DNA of 64,000 nucleotides, from the NCBI GenBank assembly GCA_033085395.1, contig JANQBS010000006.1:248001-312000 (forward strand), given 5' to 3'. Made by a program: the position numbers and the translations under genes. A model generated the notes under the pieces. That model saw only the letters and a list, made by a program, of their open reading frames with translations, searched no databases and was not told where the DNA came from. The first letter of the stretch is position 1, and each line of letters begins with the position of its first letter. Of the stretch, positions 35,684-47,416 are shown piece after piece. This DNA is from Xanthoparmelia taractica (Eukaryota; Ascomycota; Lecanoromycetes; Lecanorales; Parmeliaceae).

Positions 35684-37057
35684 TCATTCCCGCTTCTCTG
35701 CAGTCTTTGGCGTCCAACCTTCCCTCAACCCACTCATTCGCGGTGTCTTCCCTTTCCACGGCGTTGCGCCTATGCCTCCAATTTTGCTTATCAAGTTCTG
35801 TGCGGCAGGAGTCATCCCACCCTTCCCAATCCGCGGACTGCTTGCAAACCGTGGTACTGGCGTCTTCAACTCTGCTTCTCTCCTTCCACTTGCAACTCGC
35901 TTTCCTTTTGCGACTTTATCTACCATGCGATGATGCAGTGCTTCTCTCTTACTGCTTTCGTGGAGCTTGAACGGGTTGGGGGTATTATCTCCACTGCCAA
36001 GGAGGAGGGAAGAGGAACTCTCAAGTGACACGGTCGGCTCTGGCTCAGAGTCGACGAACGCGTACCCATTGACGCGAGGCGTGGAAGCGCCACTGAACGA
36101 TGCCTCGGAATTGGTGGGGCGGGGGCGACCTGCTATGGCGTCCTGGACCGCGGAAAGGGACGGTGACGGAGGAACATCAGTTGATTTTTCTGTGGTATCG
36201 GGAGGGGCGATGCGGGTATTGTCGTAGACCACAATCCTTGGAGGAGCCCTCGAAGTTTCTTCGTTTTTCTGAGCGACTGTCTGGGTTGCGTCTTCAATAG
36301 ATCCAGGAGCGAACATGAACGGGTTGTTGGGACGGGATGGCCAGGAGTCAGGCATGGCTTTCCGTGTATCTCGGGCTTCGATAGTAGCGAGCTCCTTCCC
36401 ATTTTCCAATGATTTTGAAGCTCTGTCGGCAGCAAGAAGCCGCTCTCGTTTCCTGTGGGCGATCTGGCGGGCAGCAGGGATTTTGTTGCCAGCCCACATC
36501 CAAGGATACTTTTCTGCTTTCTTGAGATTCTGTTTGTCGAGGAGTTTGTAAAAGCTTTCATTATCTTCACTCGTATACTTCTGCTGGAATGCGCTGAGAC
36601 TCATGTTCGTGTCGACCTCTGGTCGGTTGGACTGAGTGCTGGCGGTGCTTTCGGCCGTGGACACAGTTGTCATGGGCGTCTCGCCTTGCCATACTTTGGG
36701 GGTCTCACCACAAGTCCCATAAAGTCCAGACGCCGGTGTCATGCTCGTACCCCTCCTCCCCCGTAGTCTTCTCCCATCTGGTCCAGGGGTAATAACCTCA
36801 GTGAGCTTTCGGCCCGCAGCCGCAATCCATTCGTGGTCTTGGGAGTCTAGCGCATTGAGATAGTCTTGTTTCGACTCTATCTCCAACAGTCCGGGAAAGA
36901 AATCTCGAGCTATGATGTGGGACAGTGCGTCTGTATAGTCGTCCTCATCCAGAACCTTTGCGGGTCGTTTGATCCGCTTTGGAGGTGGCGGAGGAGGCAT
37001 AAGCGAGGTGTCAAGGGAACGCTTGGCGAGTGCTTTTGAAGAGGATATTGATGCCAT
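35684..37057 (-). CDS. Splicing factor ESS-2 homologue (DGCR14/Es2 family)
   Basis: Nuclear protein that associates with the spliceosome C complex in animals; S. pombe has Bis1. Single exon, 457 residues. It opens with a proline run and PPKRIKRPAKVLDEDDYTDA, then LSHIIARDFFPGLLEIESKQ and DYLNALDS, the strongest block of the family. Next MSLSAFQQKYTSEDNESFYK, KKAEKYPWMWAGN and the basic helix ARQIAHRKRERLLAADRASK. NNPFMFAPGSIED is also conserved. The C-terminal third is Ser/Pro-rich and ends with SKIGGIGATPWKGKTPRMSG. It shares a 245-bp divergent promoter with POP8. Confidence 0.92.
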   Translation of the reverse strand: MASISSSKALAKRSLDTSLMPPPPPPKRIKRPAKVLDEDDYTDALSHIIARDFFPGLLEIESKQDYLNALDSQDHEWIAAAGRKLTEVITPGPDGRRLRGRRGTSMTPASGLYGTCGETPKVWQGETPMTTVSTAESTASTQSNRPEVDTNMSLSAFQQKYTSEDNESFYKLLDKQNLKKAEKYPWMWAGNKIPAARQIAHRKRERLLAADRASKSLENGKELATIEARDTRKAMPDSWPSRPNNPFMFAPGSIEDATQTVAQKNEETSRAPPRIVVYDNTRIAPPDTTEKSTDVPPSPSLSAVQDAIAGRPRPTNSEASFSGASTPRVNGYAFVDSEPEPTVSLESSSSLLLGSGDNTPNPFKLHESSKREALHHRMVDKVAKGKRVASGRREAELKTPVPRFASSPRIGKGGMTPAAQNLISKIGGIGATPWKGKTPRMSGLREGWTPKTAEKRE

Positions 37058-37302
37058 GATGTTGCCGGAAATTCTGATGTCTTAGTGAGACCTTTATGTG
37101 GTGAAGAATTGGACCCAGAAGCTGGGTTGGTGGGAACGTTGGAAGGAATACTTACAGCCCTATCGTGAATCAGATTTGATGATCGAAAAAGGCAGCCGCT
37201 GCCGAGCTCACTAGTGAACTATATCTGACGCTACTGTAATGCATGCCATCGATTCCCCCCGCAATTGAACTCAATGCCGTCTACGAGTCCTGACATGGTT
37301 GA
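37058..37302. promoter_or_regulatory. Short divergent promoter shared by ESS-2 and POP8
   Basis: 245 bases between the two start codons (269 if POP8 begins at the second Met). Both partners act on RNA. Confidence 0.55.
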
Positions 37303-37758
37303 ATGCTCATCATTCATGCTCTAGCAATGGCATCTGTCTCAACAGAGGCATTAACGTTACAGGCCGCACAATTAGAGACCCAACCGCCCCCAGCGCACAG
37401 AAGGATCACCATCCGCAATCCACCCTTCACATACATCCACCTTACCCTTCTCACCTCCAGCACCTCACTTCCAACCTCCAACTCGCCTCCTATAGATATT
37501 CTCACAGCTCGTACGCACCTCACCTCTGCGATTGGTCAGTTCCTCGGCATCACAGGCACAGCGATACCAATTGATTTTCTCAAGGTCGAGGACAGAGATG
37601 TGTGGATAAGGGTCCCGAGGGAAGATGCTGCAGGTGTCGTCGGTGCACTGAGCCAGTGGGTTGGGAAAGATGGTGGAGTCAGCTGGAGGGTGAAGGGGAA
37701 AGGGGAGTGGCTGGGCGTAGCGGCTGCTGGGGACGGGCATAAGCTCTTCCAAGCTTAA
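37303..37758 (+). CDS. POP8: Ribonuclease P/MRP protein subunit Pop8
   Basis: Small protein of the RNase P and RNase MRP complexes that process tRNA and rRNA precursors in the nucleus and nucleolus. Single exon. The Pop8 fold core is RITIRNPPFTYIHLTLL, DILTARTHLTSAIGQFLGIT, GTAIPIDFLKVEDRDVWIRV and PREDAAGVVGALSQWV, then a Trp-rich end (VSWRVKGKGEWLGVA). An earlier Met (37303) and MASV at 37327 are both possible starts; the second gives 143 residues and fits the usual short leader. Convergent with PP5, 213 bases apart. Confidence 0.88.
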   Translation: MLIIHALAMASVSTEALTLQAAQLETQPPPAHRRITIRNPPFTYIHLTLLTSSTSLPTSNSPPIDILTARTHLTSAIGQFLGITGTAIPIDFLKVEDRDVWIRVPREDAAGVVGALSQWVGKDGGVSWRVKGKGEWLGVAAAGDGHKLFQA

Positions 37759-37971
37759 GACTTGGTACCGAAAACACGATTGAGAGGGGAGATCCAAGAT
37801 GGATATTTCTATTAGTATCTGTGATGTCGTGAAAGTTCTACATCTTGAATGCGTGATCCGCTCATATCTACTCCAACCGCCAGGTATGCAAGATGGAACG
37901 CCGAGCTGTAATGCCGATTCGCTAATGATGATGATACCAGACAGTGCCGCATTTGTTGTAGGATATACCAT

Positions 37972-39569
37972 CTACATCATGGACATAAGTGAACTTTGGG
38001 CATACGCCTGTGGCGGGTTGTCAGTATCAATCCGAAGGCGTGAGCCGAAACGGGGACGTACCATAGGTTTTATATCAGGATGCGGAACAGCATCAAATTT
38101 ATGGAATTCGAGCTTGTGCTCTGGACCAATGTTGATATACGCTCCTTTGTTTTCGGTACTATCGCAGTACTTTGGTGCTGAAAAGACTGTAATGCAGTGT
38201 CCATCGTGCTCCACTTCGTACCCTTCCATTCGGACCTCGTGGCTTCGGATGACAGCTTCTAGACCGTTCGCTTTGCAAAATCTTTTAGTGACATCAGGAC
38301 CAAATTGCAATCCCACGCCTCTCTTGCTGGGCCCCCGACCGGGCATGGGCTGCGGGTCTGTCCAAAGCATCTCCATCATCAGGCCTTGCTGTCCAGGTTG
38401 CCGTTGCTGATGTCTGTTGAGTTTCCGCACGTCGTCAAGTGAGATCTTGTCATCGGAGAATAGACCGCCATGCAAAGTGAAGAACTTTTTGCCAATCAGG
38501 GTCGCCAGAGGTAACGCAGAAAATGACTCCGAGAACAACTTGAAAACTCGTTCTGAGTACTTGGCTTTGCATTCGCCTTCGAATCCATACACCCGGTTCA
38601 TGTCGTCCGTCTCGTGGTTACCACGATTTAAGAAGAAAGCCTTGGGGAGTAGCCATTTGTAAGCGTAAAGAAGTAGAGCGATCTCCGTGGACCAAGAGCC
38701 TCGATCAACAAAGTCACCGTTGAAGAGGTAGTAGTGGGATTCTGTAGGAAAGCCGTTGAGCCTGAATAACTCCATCAAGTCGAAGAATTGACCATGGGTA
38801 TCTCCGCAGACAGTCAATTTATGCCCTTTTTGCACCTCCATCTCCACCATTGTCGGTTCGTCGTAGACAATCTTCCTTACAGCCGCTATTATCTGGTAGA
38901 CGTACTTCCGGTGCAACTTCTTGCCGTTCTTGAACCTCAAGATCATGTCATCAATAAAATCTTGTGTCATTTCTTTCTCCAGCTTAGCTCCATCGTAACT
39001 CGGGTCTACGGCAATAGAATCTATGTCGAGTCCCTCGAATGCGGATGGTGGGTCCCCAACTTCGATCGCCCTCAAGAACTCTACCCTCTTGACAATCTTC
39101 TCGCATTCCGCAAGCTTGAGCTTCGCATCTTTGTTGCTCGGCTCTAACCTTACAACGGCTTTGAAATCTTTCACGGCGGCACGGGAGTTGAGGATGGCGG
39201 TGTTGGCGACAGCTCTCCGGTAGTACGCCTATAGCGCGTCAGTAATCCTGGATCTTTTTAATGGGGGGAAAATCATATACTTTGGCATAGCCTGGATCGA
39301 GCTCGATGGCTTTGTCTGCGTCAGCAATGGCATAGCCATACTGCTCGAGTTTGATATTGGCCTGAGAATATTATACGTCAGCGAAGGAGGCCCAAAGAAT
39401 ACACGATGCTGGGCGAAATAACCTGTGCTCTATTGCAGTAATAGGATGGATCTTGGTCGTACATCTCTATAGCTTTTGTGTAGAAATCTATAGCATTGAG
39501 CCATTCATGGCTCGCAAAGCATTGGTTGCCCTTTGCTTTCAACTCGAGAGACTCCTCTTTCGGCGCCAT
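37972..39569 (-). CDS. PPT1: Serine/threonine protein phosphatase 5 (TPR plus PP2A-type catalytic domain)
   Basis: Hsp90-linked phosphatase. The first exon (39569-39430 or so) encodes the first TPR, MAPKEESLELKAKGNQCFAS and IDFYTKAIEMYDQDPSYYCN; two small exons and the long exon complete three TPRs (FKAVVRLEPSNKDAKLKLAE). The catalytic domain carries the metal and phosphate motifs GDTHGQFFDLMELF, GDFVDRGSWSTEIALLLYAY, LNRGNHETDDMN, the ECKAKYSERVFKLFSESF segment and RSHEVRMEGYEVEHDGHCIT, then VFSAPKYCDSTENKGAYI. The last intron (38008-38061, 54 bp, donor GTACGT) must be removed to give the PP5 end IKPMAYAQSSLMSMM; it is stop-free and a multiple of three. Divergent from SPT4. Confidence 0.94.
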
Positions 39570-39875
39570 TTTTTATGATATAGTATCACTTGGAAGAATG
39601 AATGATCTCAAGTGATCCAAAACTTATAGACTAAGAAATAAATCCAAGTAAGCCACATTTATGGATTAAGAAATGAATAGATTGTTATGGTAATAACGAG
39701 CAGCTCCGAGATTCTATCTGCTGTATATCCAAGGAGATCGGATGTTCTTCGGTTATGCCGCTAACCCTTTGCAGATATCCTGTGCGTGCTCTCCTTGCTT
39801 CTTTTCCCCACTGACCTACTCTGCATACAGTTTTCTATACACCACAATCTGTATGAGATTTTTGAAGGCTTCATA
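39570..39875. promoter_or_regulatory. Divergent promoter of PP5 and SPT4
   Basis: 306 bases between the two start codons, AT-rich next to PP5. No factor site is claimed. Confidence 0.5.
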
Positions 39876-40530
39876 ATGTCATCCGCTTTTGTTCCAGGTT
39901 CGCAACAGCGCTACCTTCGGGCTTGCATGGTCTGCTCTATCGTCCAAACCCATGCTGTAAGTCCACCCCACTTCCGGCGGTCCCATCCCCACATGAAACC
40001 ATGCCCTTCTTCTGCGCTCAGCTGGAAGTCGTACTGAACCCTTACTTTTCTAGCGCTTCCTACGTGAAGGCTGCCCCAACTGCGAGTCCTTCCTAGGTCT
40101 CGCCAATTCGTCTGACGCGGTTCAAGAGTGCACATCGCAAGTCTTTGAGGGTCTTATCACGCTCGCGGATCCTACAACTAGCTGGGTGGCAAGATGGCAA
40201 AGGCTGGAGGGCTGTGTGAGTGGGGTCTATGCTGTCAAGGTCGTTGGAACGGTGCGTAGAATCTCTGAACAGTGTCGAAGATCCTAGCTTTGATGGCAGG
40301 CTAGAGGCAGAGGCAGGGGCAGACAGCTTACAGTGTCATGTTAAGAGCTAATTACGAGCGATGCTGACTATTTGTGCTTGCTACAGTTACCTGATGATGT
40401 CAAGCAAAATATTGAGGATGCGGGAGCGAGATATATTCCGTATGTAGCAAAGCTCCCTGAGATCACTGGGCATACATGCTGATCGAAACGCAGACGAGAT
40501 GGTACTGCCGACGATGATGACACGGGATGA
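39876..40530 (+). CDS. SPT4: Transcription elongation factor Spt4
   Basis: Zinc-ribbon partner of Spt5 in the DSIF elongation complex on RNA polymerase II. Four exons, 39876-39956, 40054-40251, 40387-40439 and 40494-40530, give 122 residues, the normal size. The four zinc ligands are Cys17 and Cys20 (RACMVCSIVQ) and Cys34 and Cys37 (REGCPNCESFLGL). The body has ITLADPTTSWVARWQRLEGC and VSGVYAVKVVGT, and the end is LPDDVKQNIEDAGARYIP plus a short acidic tail. Every splice preserves frame and yields family sequence. None of this is visible as one long ORF, so the gene is easy to miss. Confidence 0.93.
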
Positions 40531-41253
40531 ATAAACAGATCCATGATCACAAGTCTAATGAGTTTAGAATACTACGCAAGGCGTTTTGGCATGGATGCAT
40601 TGATCGCGTGGTTCAGAGCGTATACCCATGATAGATCAATCAAAAGCTACTCACGTAAAATGGGCCCTTTTTGGCTTGGTTCTTTGCGTTCGTGAAAGAA
40701 AGCGGTGACGCAGATTCTCAAAGAGTCATCCTTCTCCCCTCAGCTCTGGCTAATCCTATCCAAAATGTCTCCAACAGGCATCGTGTTCATACTCTCTTGA
40801 TCTAAGAATCAGATAAAGCGTTTTGTGGAATTGAGACTAACACATGCCTAAGTTTTCTTTTGCTTAAGCTCTAAAGAATTTAATTATTCCTAGTCATACA
40901 TGGTCAGAAGGGTGTCTTATCTATGTAACACTCGGAAAGAAATCCCTTTAATGGCTGCAAAAACCTAGGATATCCTGAATGGAAGACGGAGAAAAGGAAA
41001 GCTTCGTCGAGGCTCAATAGCCGTGAGCGTCGTTAAGCCATATTAGGCGTATCACAAGACATTAGAATAGCTTCGCCGCATGACCAGAGAAGAAATGCGA
41101 AAGAGATGCTGGATCAGTAGCTGCCAATGCATAATTGTACTTTTTTCGCTCAAAGCTGCGGGACAATGGCCACCATCTTATGTCGCTCCGTCCGCATAAA
41201 GAGCATGGTATCGTGAAAAGTCGTTCCTCCGGATAATCGCGTCCTTCTCCATT
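40531..41253. other. Convergent gap between SPT4 and the AT-hook gene
   Basis: About 720 bases of moderately AT-rich DNA with both 3' regions. Nothing recognised. Confidence 0.5.
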
Positions 41254-42402
41254 TCATAACATTTGCTGTTCCCCCGTTGTCACTGTGTCTCTTCTTTGCC
41301 CCTGGTACGATGTGAAGTCGTTCTGTGGCGCGGAGCCATGCTGGAGTGTCATGGTGCTATGAACAGTATCTGGCACAGTATGTTCTGCATTCGCTCGTAT
41401 GTTGGCCCACAGACCCTCGCGAGCCTCAACCTCCGAAGCCTGCGTCTCGGGGATAGTGCTTCTGAATGGTTTTCTCTCGTGGATTTGCATATGATCCGCA
41501 GCAAGTGCTGTTGCCTCAAGACCAAGACTCCTAGCAGTAGGCTCAGAAGCTAGCCCACTTGCTTCTTCGGGTCCTGCTTGAGGCATTCGAGCATTTCTCA
41601 TGCCAGCTGAACCGTCGCCCACAGTGCCAACCTCGGGCATGCTAGGGGTAACCATGCCTGGGTTTTGCGGACCATGCAGCGATGGTCGCGGGGTCTTCTT
41701 CCTCTTCGGGGTGGATTGATATGTTTCTCCGCGTGCTGCAGCTTCTGCTACCTTGGCTTCGTGTTCTAACTTGCTCGGACGTCCTCGTTTCTTCTTCGGC
41801 GGCCCTCCCAAACCAGAGGGCGTAACACCTGGATCTGTGGCAGGATCGCTCGGAGAATTCACGGAAGGAAAGTTGAATGGCAACTGTGGCTGAATCACTC
41901 GGTCCTCGGCTGAAGGCGCGTTTTCGCCGGAAGCTGGACGCTTTTTCTTTGGCTTCGAAGCGTGCTGCGCAGACGGCTGTTCGAAATTGACCATAGGTTG
42001 GACGGGGGCCGTGAACCGAGACTGGTGGAGATTCGCTTGCAGGTGTTGCCAGACTACAATGCATGAGGAGACGGAGCGACCTGTAAGTATTATTCTCAGC
42101 CCTTGCTAACTCTTCAGGGACCTTTCCCGGCGTACCATTCGGCAATGCTATATCATACCAGCTAGGCTGAATACCTCGCTCTTGAATGAAGTTCATGAGG
42201 TCAAGAGGAGCTATCGAAGACTTCTTGAGGATCTCGGCGAGAAAGTAGCGCTGTACCACGTTAGTCTCAGAACAGTCAGAGCCCGTACAACAGAGGATCA
42301 GTGGGTGTAGGAGGATTAGGAAACCGCAGCAAAGACCTCAGGGGGGTTAAGCAGGTCACTTACCACTTCGTTCTCGCCAAAAGGCTGCTCCATAGCTGCC
42401 AT
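41254..42402 (-). CDS. AT-hook-like nuclear protein, fungal, unknown role
   Basis: Exons 42402-42364, 42250-42136 and 42080-41254 (donors GTAAGT and GTACGC) give 326 residues. The N-terminus, MAAMEQPFGENEVRYFLAEI then LKKSSIAPLDLMNFIQERGI and PSWYDIALPNGRSVSSC, looks like a small folded domain; the LPxGR(S)xxSC pattern recalls several uncharacterised fungal nuclear proteins. The rest is disordered and basic, with KPKKKRPASGE, the AT-hook-like core PPKKKRGRPSKLEHEAK and TPKRKKTPRPS. This suggests binding in the minor groove of AT-rich DNA. Using the GTACGC donor restores a single frame, whereas the longer unspliced reading runs into a different frame. Confidence 0.7.
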
Positions 42403-44235
42403 TGCGAAGAATGACTGTGGTTTGATTTGTAGGTTGATAGTACCAGAGCCGTGCTGCGGGACGCGCAGAAGGCTGAAGGGTTGCAAAAGAAAACGGATGT
42501 TATTTGAGTATTAGGGAATTTTACGATTTGAATGAAAAATGATTGAGGGTTTGATTTGGTCCTCACAAGTCATAGAAGTACAGGCATTAAAAGATTGTGA
42601 GTAACGAGTGTGTTGTGAACAAGGCACGGGCCAGATTCAATCAATCGACTTAGAAGAAGAAAAGCTGCTGAGACAGACGTGGGCCAAAGAGATGAGAAGG
42701 ACAAGAAGCAAGAATGAAATGAGAACTGGATGACACAGATGGTAAGATATTGCAATTAAAAGTGCTCTTTGGCCATGAGAGCTCGCTTTACCTCATAAGT
42801 AGCTTTTTGTCCTGCATGACCAACAAGGAGTTTTAGATTTTTAGCCGCTACTTTGCCTAAGGGAACTCGGCCAATGCAGGCTTCCTTTCTCTTGAGGCTT
42901 CATTGCTTCTTAATCAGCAACCCAGACGGAAAAATTGAGAAGTGATTACACGAACTCGTCTTCAAAGAAGCTGGTTGGATTTTTGAGGCTATTCGGAGAA
43001 GTATTTCAATGCGTCCGTAGGATTGGTCAAGCTGCCTACCGAATCAGGGAAGCAGAGGCCTCTGCAAGCCCCCTGCCTAGCTTTAAACCATCAGGCCTCG
43101 AGCCCTCGATTTGGTCTTGCATAGACTCCGTACATACATGGTAACTTCAACAGAGTATGCGCTGGTGGCAGATATAAAAGGTGGAAGATGGCATTGGAAT
43201 CGAAAGTATTGAGATTCTGTTTATGAATTGCTTCTCTCAGTTATATTATATTATTATATACTGCCCGCTGGAGAATGCGCAACATAAATGGTCGTGGCCC
43301 AACAGTGTCAAGACACATCATCATCATGCAACGGACTTTCCTTTAGGTCTTTCGCTTCATGTATCTCCACCTCCCTTCATGATCTCTTCCTTATCCTGTC
43401 AGGTATTGGGTCAGGCCATCTGATTGGGATGAATGGTTGTGGTCTGCACTGCCACAAGGCATCGTTCTCAAGCTATTGTAACTTACTTGCTCTATTTTCG
43501 TTCAAAGTCTTGTTGCTCAGTCGAAGCGCAGCGCTGCCTATGCGTGTGTATATGTGTGGGGTGCTCTGCCTTGCATCTACCATTATATGCGCCGTTTTCA
43601 ATACCATGATCAAGGCTTGTTCCTGTATCTAGATTTGGAGAATGAATCAACCTGGATGATTTCCTAACAGCTGAGCCGTACTTGCCGAGGAGTTGTGAAT
43701 CTTGAAAAAGCCAAAGCGTTTCCCCAATTCACCACCATCTTAAAATCCTTCCATGAAGTGACTCTGGAAACCGAAGGGTTGTGAGGTTGTGAAAAGTGGG
43801 TGCGATAGAAAACTTGCCTATGCGGTCGCAGTCCACCTACGTTTAATGGTGCTAAGGATCTGGTGAGACCGCCATTGGAAGGAATACTGGTTCTTTCAAA
43901 TCTACCCACTGTACTCACTCTTTTTGTCACGTGGAAGTGTCAAATCGGTGGTAGTAAGTATTCTTGCTTGGCAGTCTGGTTGTTCCTTCATTCCTCTCAC
44001 TACGGTTGCTCCCTCCAGTGGCATCGAGCAAGGAAAGAAAAGAAGCTTGCAGAAGACCACATGCCCTCACGAACACGAGGAATATCTTTCAGTAGAGCCT
44101 GAATCGCCAGTCTATGTTTGCCATGTGCGGGGATCATCCTCAGCGACACTTCAATCGCCGTTCATCGTTCGCCGTGTCACAACCTCACCCTCAACACTCT
44201 TCTCCACCTCCCATCCCGTGCTGGGGACTACGACC
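42403..44235. other. Divergent 1.8 kb gap between the AT-hook gene and SET2
   Basis: Contains both promoters and probably a long SET2 leader. The SET2 frame is open upstream to 43924 but has no ATG there. Short AT repeats lie near 43240-43260. No other gene was seen. Confidence 0.45.
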
Positions 44236-47200
44236 ATGACGGAACATAAACGATCAAGGAAGAATAAGGGCATTGAAAATGGTGTTGGAGAGCTCCATTT
44301 GGAAAACGGAAATGCCCGGGCCAGGTTGGGACAAGAGATCCAGGAGGAGGCTACAAATAGCAATGAGTCTTCACCTAGGGATACTCCCATGAACTCCTCT
44401 TCACAGTCGCCTTCAAAGACGGATTTACCCATAAATTCACCTTCTACGGGCAGTGAGAAGCATGAGGAAGTCGTGGGCGGCGATGTCACTGTGAAGCTGG
44501 AGCCAGGTCAGCCCCCCAAGCTTGCTCGCAGCAGCTCCCAGAAGATTCTATCTAAACCGGCTCCTTTGTTCCACCATCACCCAAGTAAGACTGAAGAGTC
44601 CAAGAACACCTTCCAGGTGCTAGAACAATGTTCCTACACTTCAAAGTATATAGGGTCTACGGAGCATGGCTCTATGGATTGCGACTGCACGGAGGAGTGG
44701 GGTAAGTCGACCCTATATGCTTGTGGCTCTATATATGTATATATATGGATGCTAAAGTTTCAATATAGATAGCTTTACGAAGACGAATTCGGCATGTGGG
44801 CCTGACTCGGACTGCATCAATCGTGCGACGAAGATGGAATGTGTTGGTGATTGTGGATGCGGAGCGGAATGCCAAAATCAGAGGTTCCAACAACGACAGT
44901 TTGCAGACGTGACGGTCTTCAAAACAGAGAAGAAAGGCTATGGTCTACGAGCTGATACCGACCTCAATCCTGATGATTTCATCTATGAGTATATCGGAGA
45001 GGTCATTGACGAAGCCCGCTTCCGCCGTCGCATGGTCCAATACGACGAGGAAGGCATCAAGCATTTCTATTTTATGTCCCTCACGAAAGGAGAATTCGTC
45101 GATGCAACTAAGAAAGGCAACTTGGGGAGATTCTGCAATCATTCCTGTAATCCCAATTGTTACGTGGATAAGTGGGTGGTGGGTGAAAAGCTTCGAATGG
45201 GAATCTTTGCCGAGCGGAAAATCAAAGCCGGAGAAGAACTTGTCTTCAACTACAACGTCGACAGGTATGGTACCGATCCACAACCTTGCTATTGTGGTGA
45301 GCCCAATTGCACTGGCTTCATCGGTGGTAAGACTCAAACCGAGCGTGCGACTAAGCTGTCAAATACAACAATTGAGGCTCTGGGTATCGAGGATGGCGAC
45401 GGTTGGGATACTGCCGTTGCGAAGAAGGCCCGTAAGAAGAAGGCTGGCGAAGAGGACGAAGAGTATGTCAACAACGTCCAGCCCAAATCCCTCGATGAGG
45501 ATGGCGTCACCAAGGTCATGGCCACCTTGATGCAATGCAGGGAGAAGTGGATCGCCGTCAAGCTGCTTGGTCGAATCCAGCGCTGCGATGATGAACGCGT
45601 GCGCAATCGGGTTATTAAGATGCATGGATACCAAATTCTCAACTCAACCCTAACTCTATGGAAAGAGGATTTCAATGTCGTTCTACAAGTCTTCGACATA
45701 CTCAGCAAATTCCCTTTATTAACACGAAACAAGATCAATGACTCCAAGATAGAAGCAACTGTCGAGAGTCTGAAATCGTGTGCCGATGACACGGTCAAGT
45801 CACAAGCTCAGGGGCTTTTGGATTCATGGAGTAAACTGGAAGTCGCTTACCGCATACCTCGCAAGAAGCGCGATGTACTCAACAACGGGACCACCACAAC
45901 CCCGGAATATTCGAGCCGCTTGGGACGGCGGGACTCAAGCCGCGGAGAACGGAATGCACGCTCCAGATCACGCTCACGATCGAAGTCTAGGTCACGCTCA
46001 AGGTCAATTGACGCTCCAAGAGGACCAGCAGCGCCCAACGGCCCACGTTCAAACTTTCCTCAGCGAGGCCCTGGTTTCTATAACGGGCCCAGAGGTCCGT
46101 ATCGGCCGCGACCTTTCGGTGCGTTGCCTGAAGGCTGGTTTACAGCGCAGGATGGCGACGGCAGGACATATTATTACGATCTGAGCGGCAAAACAACGTG
46201 GCAGAGGCCCACAATGATAGCCCGGCCTCCACCACCACCTCCTAAACCTACGTCTACCAATAAAAGGCTTGAGGACATCATCAACCAGATCACAAGTGAC
46301 AAGGCCAATACTCCGAGAGAGAAAACAGCACCCTCGGCGACCCCTCAGGCGGTCAACGGTGACGTAAAGAAGGACAACAAAAGTGGCCCAGAAAAGTGGC
46401 GTACTTACGGTGAAGAAAAGCAGAAGAAATTATACGAGAACACGGTAGGCCAAGAATGACTTTGGTTGAGTAGTGTGTAAATGCTGACAGACATCAAGCT
46501 ATTTCCGCATATCAAGTACGTGATCGACAAATTCAAGGGCAAGCTACCAAAGGATGATTTAAAGCGTTTCGCGAAAGAGGTGAGGTCCTACTGTTAAATA
46601 TTTCGTGAATGGTTAGCTTACAGACGGCGTGCGAAGATTTCGAAGAAGCTCGTGAGCTCCGATTTTAAGAACCATCGGGTCGAAGATCCCACCAAGATAT
46701 CGTCTCGACAAGAAAAGCATGTGAAGAAGTATGTCAAGGAATACTTTGACAAAGCGGTGGCCAAAAAACGAGAGCATGACAAGAGGAAGGCGGAACGAAG
46801 GGCCAAGGAAGGAGAGTCGGCAGCATCACCTACTCCGGCAATGGTTGCTGAGGTGAAAGAGGAAGAGGAAAGCGATGGTGATCACGATGTGGCAATGTCG
46901 GATGACAACGAAGATGGAAAGCCGAAGCTGGAATCAGCAACACCAGTGACACCGTCAGACCAGCTGTTGCAAGCCGAAGGACTCAAGCGTAAGAGGGTCA
47001 AGGATGAGGATCCTGATAGCATGAAGCTTGAGGACAACGAAGCGACCCCAAGCAAGCGGCACAAATCACAGAGTCCACCACCACCACCGCCTCCACCGCC
47101 ACCAGCCGACGGAACACCTCCAGACTTAATGCCCTTCTCGGATGGAGGTATGGACGATGTCAATCGACATAGCTATGCGGCCAACCAATCGTTAGGCGAC

Positions 47201-47416
47201 ACAGAGTCAATGGGATTATCGCCAGAGAATGAGAACGACCCTCCAGCACACCATGTCACGTCAGATGATCCGACTAATGCGATGAAGGACGATAAAGATG
47301 TCTCAGGCAATGCCCACACTCCGGATGCCCGGATTGAATATGATGGGCATGAAGGACTTTTTGGTGGTAATGGGCAGAGACATCTTTCAGACATCGAGGT
47401 ACATGGGGCCGCCTAG
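44236..47416 (+). CDS. SET2: Histone H3 lysine-36 methyltransferase Set2
   Basis: Methylates H3K36 during elongation and binds the phosphorylated RNA polymerase II tail. Exons 44236-44701, 44769-46444, 46499-46579 and 46637-47416 give 1000 residues. The N-terminus is acidic and Ser-rich; the AWS region starts at SMDCDCTEEW with repeated Cys (CGPDSDCINR, ECVGDCGCGAECQNQ). The SET domain has KKGYGLRAD, YIGEVIDE, FCNHSCNPNC (near residue 277) and EELVFNYNVDRYG, with post-SET CYCGEPNCTG near 328. An RS-rich stretch (45950-46010) precedes a WW domain, LPEGWFTAQDGDGRTYYYDL then TWQRP, near 607-635. The SRI domain (LFPHIKYVIDKFKGKLPKDD, ISKKLVSSDFKNHRVEDPTK, KYVKEYFDKAV) is completed by splicing two introns. 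The long tail has a ten-proline run. ATG at 44236 is the first in frame. Confidence 0.95.

Noticed and set aside
43924..44235. In-frame upstream extension of SET2
   Set aside because: The frame is open but begins with TTG, has no ATG, and reads unlike any Set2 N-terminus.
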